From positions 1,798,001 to 1,862,000 of the forward strand of contig NZ_CP021108.1 of NCBI RefSeq assembly GCF_002119685.1: a stretch of 64,000 nucleotides of DNA. Reading direction: 5' to 3'. This stretch comes from Bordetella genomosp. 8 (lineage in GTDB: Bacteria; Pseudomonadota; Gammaproteobacteria; Burkholderiales; Burkholderiaceae_B). Each line of letters starts with the position of its first letter. Position 1 is the stretch's first letter. A program made the translations under genes and the position numbers. Below the pieces are notes generated by a model. It was not told the DNA's origin. It did not search any database and saw only the letters and a program-made list of their open reading frames with translations. This document shows positions 31,834 to 39,443 of the stretch, piece by piece.

Positions 31834-32440
31834 ACGCGGCACCCGCGTCCAGGACACCACCGGCTACATGCTGCACGCCACGCCGTGGCGGGAAACCTCG
31901 CTGATCGTGCAGACCTTTTCGCGCGACCACGGCTGCGTGGCGCTGGTGGCCAAGGGCGCCAAGCGGCCGTATTCGGTGTTGCGGCCCGTGCTGTCGGCCT
32001 TCCAGCCCCTGATGCTGTCATGGTCCGGCGCAGGCGAGGTGAAAACGCTCACCCGCGCCGAAGTCGCAGGCATCCGGCCGCTGGGCGGCGCCCCGCTGAT
32101 GTCGGCCTGGTACATGAACGAATTGCTGCTGCGGCTGCTGCCGCGCGAAGACGCGCATCCGGTGCTGTTCGACGCCTACGATACCGCCTTGACACAGCTG
32201 GCCGGCGGCACGCCGGCGGCTGGCGCGCTGCGGCGCTTCGAATGGACGCTGTTGAACGAAACCGGCTATGGCCTGGATGCGGCCACGCCGGACTTCGACG
32301 ATGCAGCCGGCGAACCCCGGCTGCGGCAGGCCTTGCGCGACCGCCTGGGCGAAATCCTGGCGGGCCGTCCGCTGGCGACGCGCCGCGTGCTGCTGGATTT
32401 TCAGACGCGGCGCCTGTCGGCGCGCCTGCCCAGCAAGTAG
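31826..32440 (+). CDS. recO: DNA repair protein RecO (short form)
   Basis: Loads RecA onto single-stranded DNA in the RecFOR pathway. The N-terminal OB fold is clear (GYMLHATPWRETSLIVQTFSRD, then VALVAKGAKRP), followed by the helical part with MSAWYMNELLLRLLPRED. At 204 residues it is about 40 shorter than E. coli RecO: the segment after WTLLNETGYGLD is abbreviated and has no zinc-finger cysteines, but the last helix (LATRRVLLDFQTRRL) is kept. It overlaps era by 8 nt and the convergent transporter gene by 40 nt. Confidence 0.9.
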   Translation: MSKRGTRVQDTTGYMLHATPWRETSLIVQTFSRDHGCVALVAKGAKRPYSVLRPVLSAFQPLMLSWSGAGEVKTLTRAEVAGIRPLGGAPLMSAWYMNELLLRLLPREDAHPVLFDAYDTALTQLAGGTPAAGALRRFEWTLLNETGYGLDAATPDFDDAAGEPRLRQALRDRLGEILAGRPLATRRVLLDFQTRRLSARLPSK

Positions 32441-33801
32441 CCGCAGGCGGCCCAGATCGCGGCGCAGGCCGCGCCCACCAGCGCCACCAGCGCCGCGCCC
32501 TGGCCCAGCGCATCCACGCCGGTCTTCACCCATGCGCTGGCCGCGTCGCCGGCTCGATAGACCACGGTGTCGATGAAGTTCTTGGCCTTGTACTTGGCTT
32601 CGGCGTCCACCGTGGTGAACACCATTTCGCGGCCGGGCCGCACCAGGGCATATTCGCCCACGCGGCGCAGCACCATTACCACGGCTAGCACGACAAAGAC
32701 GGGCGCGACAGCCAGCACCAGGAAGCCGGCGCAGATGACCAGCGGCACGGCGGTCAGCAGGAAGGTGACGCCCAGGCGCTGCGCCAGGCGGCCGGTCAGG
32801 AACAGCTGGGTCACCATGGACAGGGCCTGTACGACGAAATCCAGCGCGCTGAACACGCGTATGCGTTCGGCGGACGAGGTAAAGGCATCGGCCACCAACC
32901 GCGCCTGTTCCATGTACAGGAAGGTGCTGGCCGTGGCCAATAGGACGACGAAAGCTGCCAGGCCAAGCAGCAGCGGCGAACTGAAGGTGCGCGTCGCGCC
33001 GGCGAGTATGCCGCCGCCGATGGGCCGGTCTGGAGAATCCGCAGCGCGTCCGACAGCGTCGGCTTCATCGGGCGTGACCGGCTCGGCCGCGCCGGCCGGG
33101 GGCGTGCCGGCACCCGCCACCTCGCGCCATCGCATCAACCACGATTTCATCGGCAGCGTCAGGGCCAGGCACAGCGCGGACAGCAGGATCAGCCCCGGCG
33201 CGCCCAGCGTGCCGGCCAAGGCCGCGCCCAGCACAGGTCCGGTCAGGCCGCCCGTGCTGGCGCCCGCGGCGATGAAGGCGAACAGACGCTTGGCCTGGTT
33301 GGTCCGGAAGACGTCCGCCATCAGGCTCCATGCGACCGACACGACGAACAGATTGAATACCGACAGCCAGACGTAGAACCCGCGCGCCGCCCATAAATCG
33401 TCCGGCCGTGCGTACAACCAGGCCGCGAAGGCCGCCAGCGACGCGGCGAAGAAGGCATAGGTCCAGGTCACGAAGCTGGCGCGCGGCACGCGCCGCGCCA
33501 GCCAGCCAAAGCAGGGAACCGCGGCCAGCATGACCACGAAGGTCGCGGTGAAGAGCCATTGCAGCTTGTCCACGCCGGCGGCGATACCCAACGTCTCGCG
33601 TATCGGCCGCAGCATGAAATAGCCGGTGAACAGGCAAAAGAAGAAGGCGAAGCCGCAAAGCGCCGCCCACCCTTCGCCGGCATGGATGTTCAGCGCGCGT
33701 CGCAGGCGCTGCAGCGTCCTTGCCGACGCCGCCCGCGGTTCGTGCGCAGGAGGCGGACGCCGGTCGCCGCCGTCCGGGACGGGGGAGGGGATGTCCGCCA
33801 C
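32401..33801 (-). CDS. ATP/ADP-carrier-like (AAA family) or MFS transporter
   Basis: A 466-residue membrane protein with about 12 hydrophobic segments. Segments such as FFFCLFTGYFMLRPIRETLG near residue 60, VAWSLMADVFRTNQAKRLF, and TTVDAEAKYKAKNFIDTVVYR near residue 400 resemble the nucleotide transporter (ATP/ADP translocase) relatives found in free-living bacteria rather than sugar-type MFS porters. The substrate is unknown. A long hydrophilic loop (about 235-275) separates the halves. Its 3' end overlaps recO on the other strand. The AKR gene lies downstream, but its start is beyond a 6-nt gap on the upstream side, so they probably share a transcript. Confidence 0.7.
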   Translation of the reverse strand: MADIPSPVPDGGDRRPPPAHEPRAASARTLQRLRRALNIHAGEGWAALCGFAFFFCLFTGYFMLRPIRETLGIAAGVDKLQWLFTATFVVMLAAVPCFGWLARRVPRASFVTWTYAFFAASLAAFAAWLYARPDDLWAARGFYVWLSVFNLFVVSVAWSLMADVFRTNQAKRLFAFIAAGASTGGLTGPVLGAALAGTLGAPGLILLSALCLALTLPMKSWLMRWREVAGAGTPPAGAAEPVTPDEADAVGRAADSPDRPIGGGILAGATRTFSSPLLLGLAAFVVLLATASTFLYMEQARLVADAFTSSAERIRVFSALDFVVQALSMVTQLFLTGRLAQRLGVTFLLTAVPLVICAGFLVLAVAPVFVVLAVVMVLRRVGEYALVRPGREMVFTTVDAEAKYKAKNFIDTVVYRAGDAASAWVKTGVDALGQGAALVALVGAACAAIWAACGYLLGRRADRRRV

Positions 33802-33807
33802 GGCGCG

Positions 33808-34773
33808 TCAGGCGAACAGGCCGGCGATGCGTTCGCGCATGGCGGCGTCGGGCAGCCGCCCGTAGCCGGCCCGCAGGTTGTCCTGCATGTTGGCGGGCTT
33901 GGACGTGGCCGGGATGACCGCCGTCACTGCCGGGTGACCGACGATGAACTTCAGGAAAACCTGCGCCCAGGAGGTGCAGTCGATATCCGCCGCCCAGGGT
34001 GGCAACGGCTTGCCCTTCACCTGCCGGAACAGGGCGCCGTCCTGGAACGGACGGTTGATCAGCACCGCCACCCCGTGCGCCTGGCAGGCCGGCAGCAGCC
34101 GCCTTTCGGCGCCACGGGCCGTCACGGACAGGTTGATCTGCACGAAATCCGGTTTCTCGCGCTCCACCAGCGCGGCCAGGTCGTCCTGGGCGGATTCCGT
34201 GTAGTGCGTGATGCCGATGTAGCGCGTCACGCCTTGCTGCTTCAGTTCGCGCAGCAGGGCGAGTTGGGTGGAGGTGTCGATCAGGTTGTGGACCTGGATC
34301 AGGTCCAGCTTGCGCGTGCGCAGGGCGGTTTCCGAATTGCGCACCTGGCGCATGCCGCTATCACGGCCGGTCGTGCCGATCTTGGTCGCCAGGAAGACCT
34401 GGTCGCGTCCCTGCAGGCGGGCCAGGAGTTCGCCCGTGACGGCTTCGGCGTTGCCGTAGCTGGGCGCGGTATCGATGATGGCGCCCTTGCCCGCCGCGGC
34501 GAGCAGTTGCCGGGTGACGTCCTGCAACGGCGCCAGTTCGGCCGCATTCCCCGGCGATACGTCGAAGGTATCGGCGGTGCCCAGCCCGATCACGGGCAGG
34601 GTCTCGCCGGTGGAGGGGATGGGCCGGCGGTGCATGGCCGCCGCGCCTGGCGCCGGCGGCGTCCCTGGCGTGCCTCCCGCCCTCTGGGCATGGGCGGGCA
34701 CGGCATGCAGCATCCACCCGGGCGCCAGGGCGGCGATGGGCGCGTTCAGCAGGAAACGTCGGCGGGTCGGCAT
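33808..34773 (-). CDS. Tat-exported aldo/keto reductase
   Basis: A 321-residue aldo/keto reductase that begins with a twin-arginine signal (PTRRRFLLNAPIAAL) cut near AHAQ, so it is predicted to be periplasmic. The AKR tetrad is recognisable: Asp and Tyr in IDTAPSYGNAEA, Lys in LATKIG, and His in LIQVHNLI. NADPH-type AKRs are normally cytoplasmic; for a Tat substrate the cofactor would be loaded before export. It sits directly upstream of the transporter gene on the same strand (6-nt gap). Confidence 0.87.
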   Translation of the reverse strand: MPTRRRFLLNAPIAALAPGWMLHAVPAHAQRAGGTPGTPPAPGAAAMHRRPIPSTGETLPVIGLGTADTFDVSPGNAAELAPLQDVTRQLLAAAGKGAIIDTAPSYGNAEAVTGELLARLQGRDQVFLATKIGTTGRDSGMRQVRNSETALRTRKLDLIQVHNLIDTSTQLALLRELKQQGVTRYIGITHYTESAQDDLAALVEREKPDFVQINLSVTARGAERRLLPACQAHGVAVLINRPFQDGALFRQVKGKPLPPWAADIDCTSWAQVFLKFIVGHPAVTAVIPATSKPANMQDNLRAGYGRLPDAAMRERIAGLFA

Positions 34774-34882
34774 GCTGGTGTACTCCGAAAAGAAAAGGGG
34801 CTCATCGCGAGCCCTGAATCTGTCGGCGGCGGGGCCGATGGCCCCGCCGCGGTACGAAATCGGAATTGCCGCCTGCCGGCGA

Positions 34883-35596
34883 TCAGTTCCGGTTGCCGCC
34901 GCTGAACGCGCTGAGCAGCATCAGCAGGTTGGAGAAGACGTTGTACACGTCCAGATAGATGGCCAGCGTGGCGGATACGTAGTTGGTTTCGCCGCCGTTG
35001 ACGACGCGCTGCAGGTCCACCAGCATGAAGGCCGAGAAGATCACGATGGCCAGGACCGAGATGGTCAGCATCAGCGCGGGCAGCTGCAGGAAGATATTGG
35101 CCAGCGCCGCCACCAGGATGATGATGGCGCCCGTGAACAGCCACTTCTGCATATTGGACAGGTCGCGCTTGATGGTCGTCGCCATGGTGGCCATGGCGCC
35201 GAACACCACGGCGGTGCCGCCGAAGGCCATCATGATCAGCTGCGAGCCATTGCCTAGCCCTAGCACGAAGCCCAGCAGGCGCGACAGCATGATGCCCATG
35301 AAGAAGGTGAAGGCCAGCAGCAGGGCGACGCCCAGGCTGGATTCCTTGTTCTTCTCGATGGCGAACATCAGCCCGAAGGCCCCCACCAGGAAAATGATGG
35401 CCGACAGCCCGGGGCTGGCGCCCATGACCTGGTTCAGTCCGGTGTACAGACCCACCGCCGCGCCCAGCACGGTCGGGATCAGGGAAAGGGCGAGCAGCCA
35501 GTAGGTATTGCGCAGGACGCGATTGCGAACCACCTCGCCCGGTACGCCGGCGTAGGTACCGGCGCGATTGAAGGGGGAAGGACGATAATCGTTCAT
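34883..35596 (-). CDS. Bax inhibitor-1/YccA family membrane protein
   Basis: A 237-residue protein with seven hydrophobic segments starting at about residue 30 and the family-like FSAFMLVDLQRVVNGGETNY near the end. E. coli members (YccA, YbhL) include a modulator of FtsH protease; a channel or ion-leak role is known for others. Which applies here is unknown. An AGGAG ribosome binding site lies before the ATG. It appears monocistronic, with its own TATAAT promoter. Confidence 0.88.
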   Translation of the reverse strand: MNDYRPSPFNRAGTYAGVPGEVVRNRVLRNTYWLLALSLIPTVLGAAVGLYTGLNQVMGASPGLSAIIFLVGAFGLMFAIEKNKESSLGVALLLAFTFFMGIMLSRLLGFVLGLGNGSQLIMMAFGGTAVVFGAMATMATTIKRDLSNMQKWLFTGAIIILVAALANIFLQLPALMLTISVLAIVIFSAFMLVDLQRVVNGGETNYVSATLAIYLDVYNVFSNLLMLLSAFSGGNRN

Positions 35597-35642
35597 GTGA
35601 CGAGCTCCTGATAGGGGGCCATTCCGCGATGGCTATGGTGCT

Positions 35643-35652
35643 TTGACGTCAA
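35643..35652. other. Perfect palindrome in the leader of the Bax-inhibitor gene
   Basis: TTGACGTCAA is a perfect 10-bp palindrome between the predicted promoter and the start codon. It may be an operator, or chance. Confidence 0.3.
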
Positions 35653-35673
35653 CGCGGCCTGACAGTTCCCTGA

Positions 35674-35701
35674 ATTATAACGGCGAGTGAACACAGATTA
35701 A
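35674..35701 (-). promoter_or_regulatory. Sigma-70 promoter for the Bax-inhibitor gene
   Basis: On the minus strand a perfect TATAAT (35679 to 35674) lies 16 bp from TTAATC (35701 to 35696), a weak -35 box. The predicted leader is about 70 nt. Confidence 0.5.
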
Positions 35702-35810
35702 CGCAGACCGCCTTGCCGCGGTAGAGGGCGATTCCCGTCGCCTGCTGCTTCGACCGGCGGACGCATGCGGCGTTCCGCGGGAAGGCGGGACCCGGCCGCC
35801 GGGCGACCAC

Positions 35811-36077
35811 TCAACCGGGACGCAGGCGGCGGACGACGCGGTCGACCAGGTCAGGCAATTCGGCTTCCAGCGACTGCCGGACGTGGGCCATGGCCTCGTC
35901 CAGGGCCTGCTGGACCGTGTGTTCCAGCTCCGCCTGCAGGGCGGCGCGCAGGACCGGGTCCGGCGGCAGGGCAGCCGTGGCGTGGGCGACGACCTCGGTC
36001 AGCACCGGCGGTTCGTTGTAGGTGTCGATCTTTTGCGTCAGGGTGGGGATGGCGGGATCGGTATCTCGGTATTCCAT
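35811..36077 (-). CDS. DUF2486-like small protein
   Basis: An 88-residue soluble protein starting MEYRDTDPAIPTLTQKID. The N-terminal P-T-L-T-x-K-I/V motif and the following helix rich in Ala, Glu and Leu (residues about 25-85) resemble the DUF2486 proteins found next to holC in Burkholderia and Bordetella. No function is known. The C-terminus is basic (VVRRLRPG). It lies 50 nt after holC on the same strand and has an AGGAGGA ribosome binding site. Confidence 0.7.
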   Translation of the reverse strand: MEYRDTDPAIPTLTQKIDTYNEPPVLTEVVAHATAALPPDPVLRAALQAELEHTVQQALDEAMAHVRQSLEAELPDLVDRVVRRLRPG

Positions 36078-36127
36078 GGTTCCTCCTGGGAGCCGTGCGC
36101 CGCCGGCCGGATCGCGGGATCGGCGGT

Positions 36128-36580
36128 TCAGTTGGCGGCCTTGGCGCCGATGGCGTGGCTATGCGGGGATTCCCCCTGGGCCACGTAGGCTCGCCAGCGC
36201 TGCCTTGCCGCGGGACGGTCGTCGCCGTCGGCGGACACGATTTCCAGTATGCGCGCAAACGCCTGGTAGCCGGGCGGGCAGTCGTCGTCCAGGTTCAGCA
36301 GCCAGGGGGCGGGCCGGTCGGCGGCGGGCGTCGCCGCCGCCGCGGGATCCGCCGCGGTCAGCACCACCGGCGTGTCGGCGGCCAACGGGTCGGTCGCCAG
36401 CACGTGCGGGACGAAGGAGATATCGTCGAACGCCCACAGCATGCGGTCGAAGGCGTTCAGCCGCACCGGGTCCGCGCAATACACCACCAGCGGCTGTCCG
36501 GCCAGGTATTGCTTGCGCGCCACCTGGCAGGCGGTGCGCAGCCGGTCAGGGGCGCCGAAGGCGAAATCGATGCGGGCCAT
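36128..36580 (-). CDS. holC: DNA polymerase III subunit chi
   Basis: Chi subunit of the clamp loader, which links it to single-strand binding protein. The 150-residue protein has MARIDFAFGAPDRLRTAC, KQYLAGQPLVVYC, and LLNLDDDCPPGYQAF, all typical of HolC. A Pro/Ala-rich insert (residues about 75-95) is unusual in length but lies in a loop. It follows pepA by 22 nt on the same strand, the common pepA-holC pair. Confidence 0.93.
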   Translation of the reverse strand: MARIDFAFGAPDRLRTACQVARKQYLAGQPLVVYCADPVRLNAFDRMLWAFDDISFVPHVLATDPLAADTPVVLTAADPAAAATPAADRPAPWLLNLDDDCPPGYQAFARILEIVSADGDDRPAARQRWRAYVAQGESPHSHAIGAKAAN

Positions 36581-36602
36581 GGTGGTGCGTTGTGGCGCTC
36601 GG

Positions 36603-38120
36603 TCAGAGCTGGTTCAGCAGGTATTGCATCAGCAGCGGCACCGGACGCGCGGTGGAACCCTTTTCCTTGCCGCCGCGCCAGGCCGTGCCGGCGATGTCCA
36701 GGTGCGCCCAGGGGTAGGCCTTGGCGTAGCGTGACAGGAAGCAGGCGGCCGTGACGGCGCCGGCCGGGGGGCCGCCGATATTCGCCATATCGGCAAAATT
36801 GGACTTCAGCTGTTCCTGGTAGGCATCGTCCAGCGGCATGCGCCAGGCGGTATCCAGCGATTCCCGGCCGGCGCGCAGCAACGCGTCCGCCAAGGCGTCG
36901 TTCTTGGAGAACAGCCCGCTGTTGACGCTGCCCAGCGCGACCACGCAGGCGCCCGTCAGGGTGGCGATGTCCACGACCGCGGCGGGCTTGAAGCGTTCGG
37001 CGTAGGTCAGGGCGTCGCACAGGATCAGGCGGCCTTCGGCGTCGGTATTCAGGATTTCGATGGTCTGTCCCGACATGCTGGTGACCACGTCGCCGGGCTT
37101 GTTGGCCTTGCCGCTCGGCATGTTCTCGCAGGTGGGGATCAGGCCGATCACATCCAGCGGCAATTGCAGCTCGGCCAGCGCGCGGAAGGCGCCCAGCACG
37201 CTGGCGGCGCCACACATGTCGAATTTCATCTCGTCCATCGTGGCGGCGGGCTTGATGGAGATGCCGCCCGAGTCGAAGGTGATGCCTTTGCCCACCAGCA
37301 CGATGGGGCCGGCATTGCCATCCTTGGCGGGCTTGCGCGCCGCCGGCTTGCCGGCGTGGCGCAGCACGATGAAGCGCGGCGGTTCGTCGGATCCACGCGC
37401 CACGGACAGGAAGGCGCCCATGCCCAGGGCTTCGATCTGCTTGCGGTCCAGGACCTGGACCTTCACGGTCTTGTAGGCGCGCGCCAGCTTCTGGGCGGTT
37501 TCGCCCAGGTAGGTGGGCGTGCAGAGATTGCCCGGCATGTTGCCCAGCGTGCGCGCCAGGTCCATGCCATTGGCGATGGCGCCGCCTTCGCGCAGGCCGG
37601 CCTGGACCTGCGTGGCATCGCCGCGTTCGATGCAGTGGACGACCTTGCGCAGCTTGGGCCGGGCGTCGCGATCGGGCTTGCCCAGGCTTTCGTCATAGTG
37701 ATAGGTGGCGTTGCCCGCGCCTATCGCCGCCAGGCGCGCGCGGGCGCGGATGGGCGTGCCTTCCAGCGGCACGGACACCAGCGTCGAGGCGCCTTCGGTC
37801 AGTTGCGCGCCGACGCAATAGGCGGCGAAAGCCTGTTCCGCCGCGGCGTGGACGCGCGCCGAGTATTCGTCCTGCTTGCCCAGGCCCACCAGGACGACGC
37901 GCTGCGCGGCGACGCCCGGCAGGGAACGCAGGACCAGCGTGCTGCCCTGGCGGCCGCGGAATTCCGTTTTCACCACCGTGCGCAGCGCGCCGTTGCTGGC
38001 GCGATCGATCAGGTCGGCGGCGGCGGTCAGCACGCCGTCGGCGAAGACGCCGACCGCCAGGGCGGCCGTCTTGACCTGGTGCAGGGAGGCGGTGCTGTGT
38101 GTGCTAAATTCCAGTGACAT
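36603..38120 (-). CDS. pepA: Leucyl aminopeptidase
   Basis: Cytoplasmic M17 dimetal aminopeptidase; E. coli PepA is also a DNA-binding protein in Xer recombination and carAB control. The 505-residue protein has the metal-binding segments VGKGITFDSGGISIKP and the signature NTDAEGRLIL. An N-terminal domain (about 1-170) matches the DNA-binding/oligomerisation part. It is the first gene of pepA-holC-DUF2486-like and is divergent from lptF over only 56 nt. Confidence 0.95.
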   Translation of the reverse strand: MSLEFSTHSTASLHQVKTAALAVGVFADGVLTAAADLIDRASNGALRTVVKTEFRGRQGSTLVLRSLPGVAAQRVVLVGLGKQDEYSARVHAAAEQAFAAYCVGAQLTEGASTLVSVPLEGTPIRARARLAAIGAGNATYHYDESLGKPDRDARPKLRKVVHCIERGDATQVQAGLREGGAIANGMDLARTLGNMPGNLCTPTYLGETAQKLARAYKTVKVQVLDRKQIEALGMGAFLSVARGSDEPPRFIVLRHAGKPAARKPAKDGNAGPIVLVGKGITFDSGGISIKPAATMDEMKFDMCGAASVLGAFRALAELQLPLDVIGLIPTCENMPSGKANKPGDVVTSMSGQTIEILNTDAEGRLILCDALTYAERFKPAAVVDIATLTGACVVALGSVNSGLFSKNDALADALLRAGRESLDTAWRMPLDDAYQEQLKSNFADMANIGGPPAGAVTAACFLSRYAKAYPWAHLDIAGTAWRGGKEKGSTARPVPLLMQYLLNQL

Positions 38121-38148
38121 TGAAGGCGTTCCCTTGTGCGTCGATAAT
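38120..38148 (+). promoter_or_regulatory. Promoter for lptF
   Basis: TTGAAG (38120-38125) and GATAAT (38143-38148) are 17 bp apart. The -35 box begins at the first base of the divergent pepA start codon. GATAAT and a downstream ATTATC (38157-38162) form an inverted repeat that would give a -10-like hexamer on both strands. Confidence 0.6.
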
Positions 38149-38176
38149 AGTCAGCGATTATCCCGCATATTCTCCC

Positions 38177-39316
38177 ATGTCCCTATTCAAGCGTTCTGTC
38201 GTCAGCGAGATCACGAGTCACGCTGGCGTTGTGTTTTCCACCCTGGTGGTGGTGTGGCTCAGCGTCCTGCTGGTCCGCCTGCTGGGCGACGCCGCCAGCG
38301 GCAACATCGGCCCGGACGTGGTGCTGGGCCTGGCTGCCTTCTCCACGATCACGGCGCTGCCGACCATCATGTCGGTGGCGCTGTTCATCGCCGTGCTGAC
38401 CACGGTGACGCGCAATTACCGTGAATCCGAAATGGTGGTCTGGTTCGCCAGCGGCCTGTCGCTGGCCGACTGGCTGCGGCCCGTCATGCGCGTGGCCGTG
38501 CCGGTCGCGGCCATGGTGGCGGTGCTGACCTTGGCCGCTTCGCCCTGGGCCTATCGCCAGATCGGCGAATATCGCGAGCGCTTCGAGCAGCGTTCCGATC
38601 TGTCCAAGGTCACGGCCGGGCAGTTCGGCGAATCGCAGGACGGCGCGCGCGTCTTCTTCGCCGAAGAGCCCGTCAAGAAGGGCGACGAGCTGGGCCACGT
38701 GTTTGCGCGCGTCATCGATCCCGAATGGCTCAGCGTGCTCACCGCCTCCAGCGCGCGCACGGAAAACATGCCCAACGGCGATCGCTTCCTGGTGCTGGGC
38801 GCGGGCCACCGCTACGACCTGAAGCCGGGCTCGGCGGAATTCCGCATGTCGACGTTCGACCACTACGGCGTGCGGCTGGAAAGCAAATCCACCGAGGATC
38901 CCGCCACCGAGGCGCGCGCCGCGGCCGAGCGATCCAGCAAGGCGCGCAGCACCCTGCAACTGATGGAAGACAACACCGTCAATGCCTGGTCCCAGGTCAT
39001 GTGGCGGATCTCCATGCCCCTGGCCGCCCTGATCCTGGCAATCATGGCCATCCCGCTGGGCGCCGTGAATCCGCGCCTGGGCCGGTCCGGCGACCTGCTG
39101 ATCGCGGGCCTGGTGGCGCTGCTGTACATGAACCTGATCAACCTGTTCCGCGCCTGGATCGGCGACGGCCGTATTCCGTTCGGGCTGGGATGGTGGCCGG
39201 TCCATGCGGCGGTGCTGGCCTTTGCCGCGTATCTCTTCTTGCGGCGGCTACGGGTCAAGGCGCCCAAGAATACCGGCGGGCCCAGGCCCCCGGCGCCGGA
39301 CGCCGCGACGACCTGA
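38177..39316 (+). CDS. lptF: LPS export system permease LptF
   Basis: Inner-membrane component of the Lpt machine that extracts lipopolysaccharide. The 379-residue protein has three N-terminal and three C-terminal transmembrane segments around a periplasmic jellyroll (about 135-270), as in LptF/LptG. The start MSLFKRSVVSEITSHAG and the proximity to pepA match LptF. lptG normally follows; here the next gene is mmsA, so lptG is not adjacent. The ATG at 38177 replaces a longer in-frame start at 38114, which would overlap pepA. Confidence 0.92.
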   Translation: MSLFKRSVVSEITSHAGVVFSTLVVVWLSVLLVRLLGDAASGNIGPDVVLGLAAFSTITALPTIMSVALFIAVLTTVTRNYRESEMVVWFASGLSLADWLRPVMRVAVPVAAMVAVLTLAASPWAYRQIGEYRERFEQRSDLSKVTAGQFGESQDGARVFFAEEPVKKGDELGHVFARVIDPEWLSVLTASSARTENMPNGDRFLVLGAGHRYDLKPGSAEFRMSTFDHYGVRLESKSTEDPATEARAAAERSSKARSTLQLMEDNTVNAWSQVMWRISMPLAALILAIMAIPLGAVNPRLGRSGDLLIAGLVALLYMNLINLFRAWIGDGRIPFGLGWWPVHAAVLAFAAYLFLRRLRVKAPKNTGGPRPPAPDAATT

Positions 39317-39443
39317 TCGTTCGCCGGTTTCCACCTTGCTCCTCGCTGGGTCCGCCTCTACACTGGCCGGACAACGGCCGGGTCCGTCGCAACCCTGACG
39401 GACACCGGCACCCACGATTCCCACAAGGAAACAGGAGGAGACC

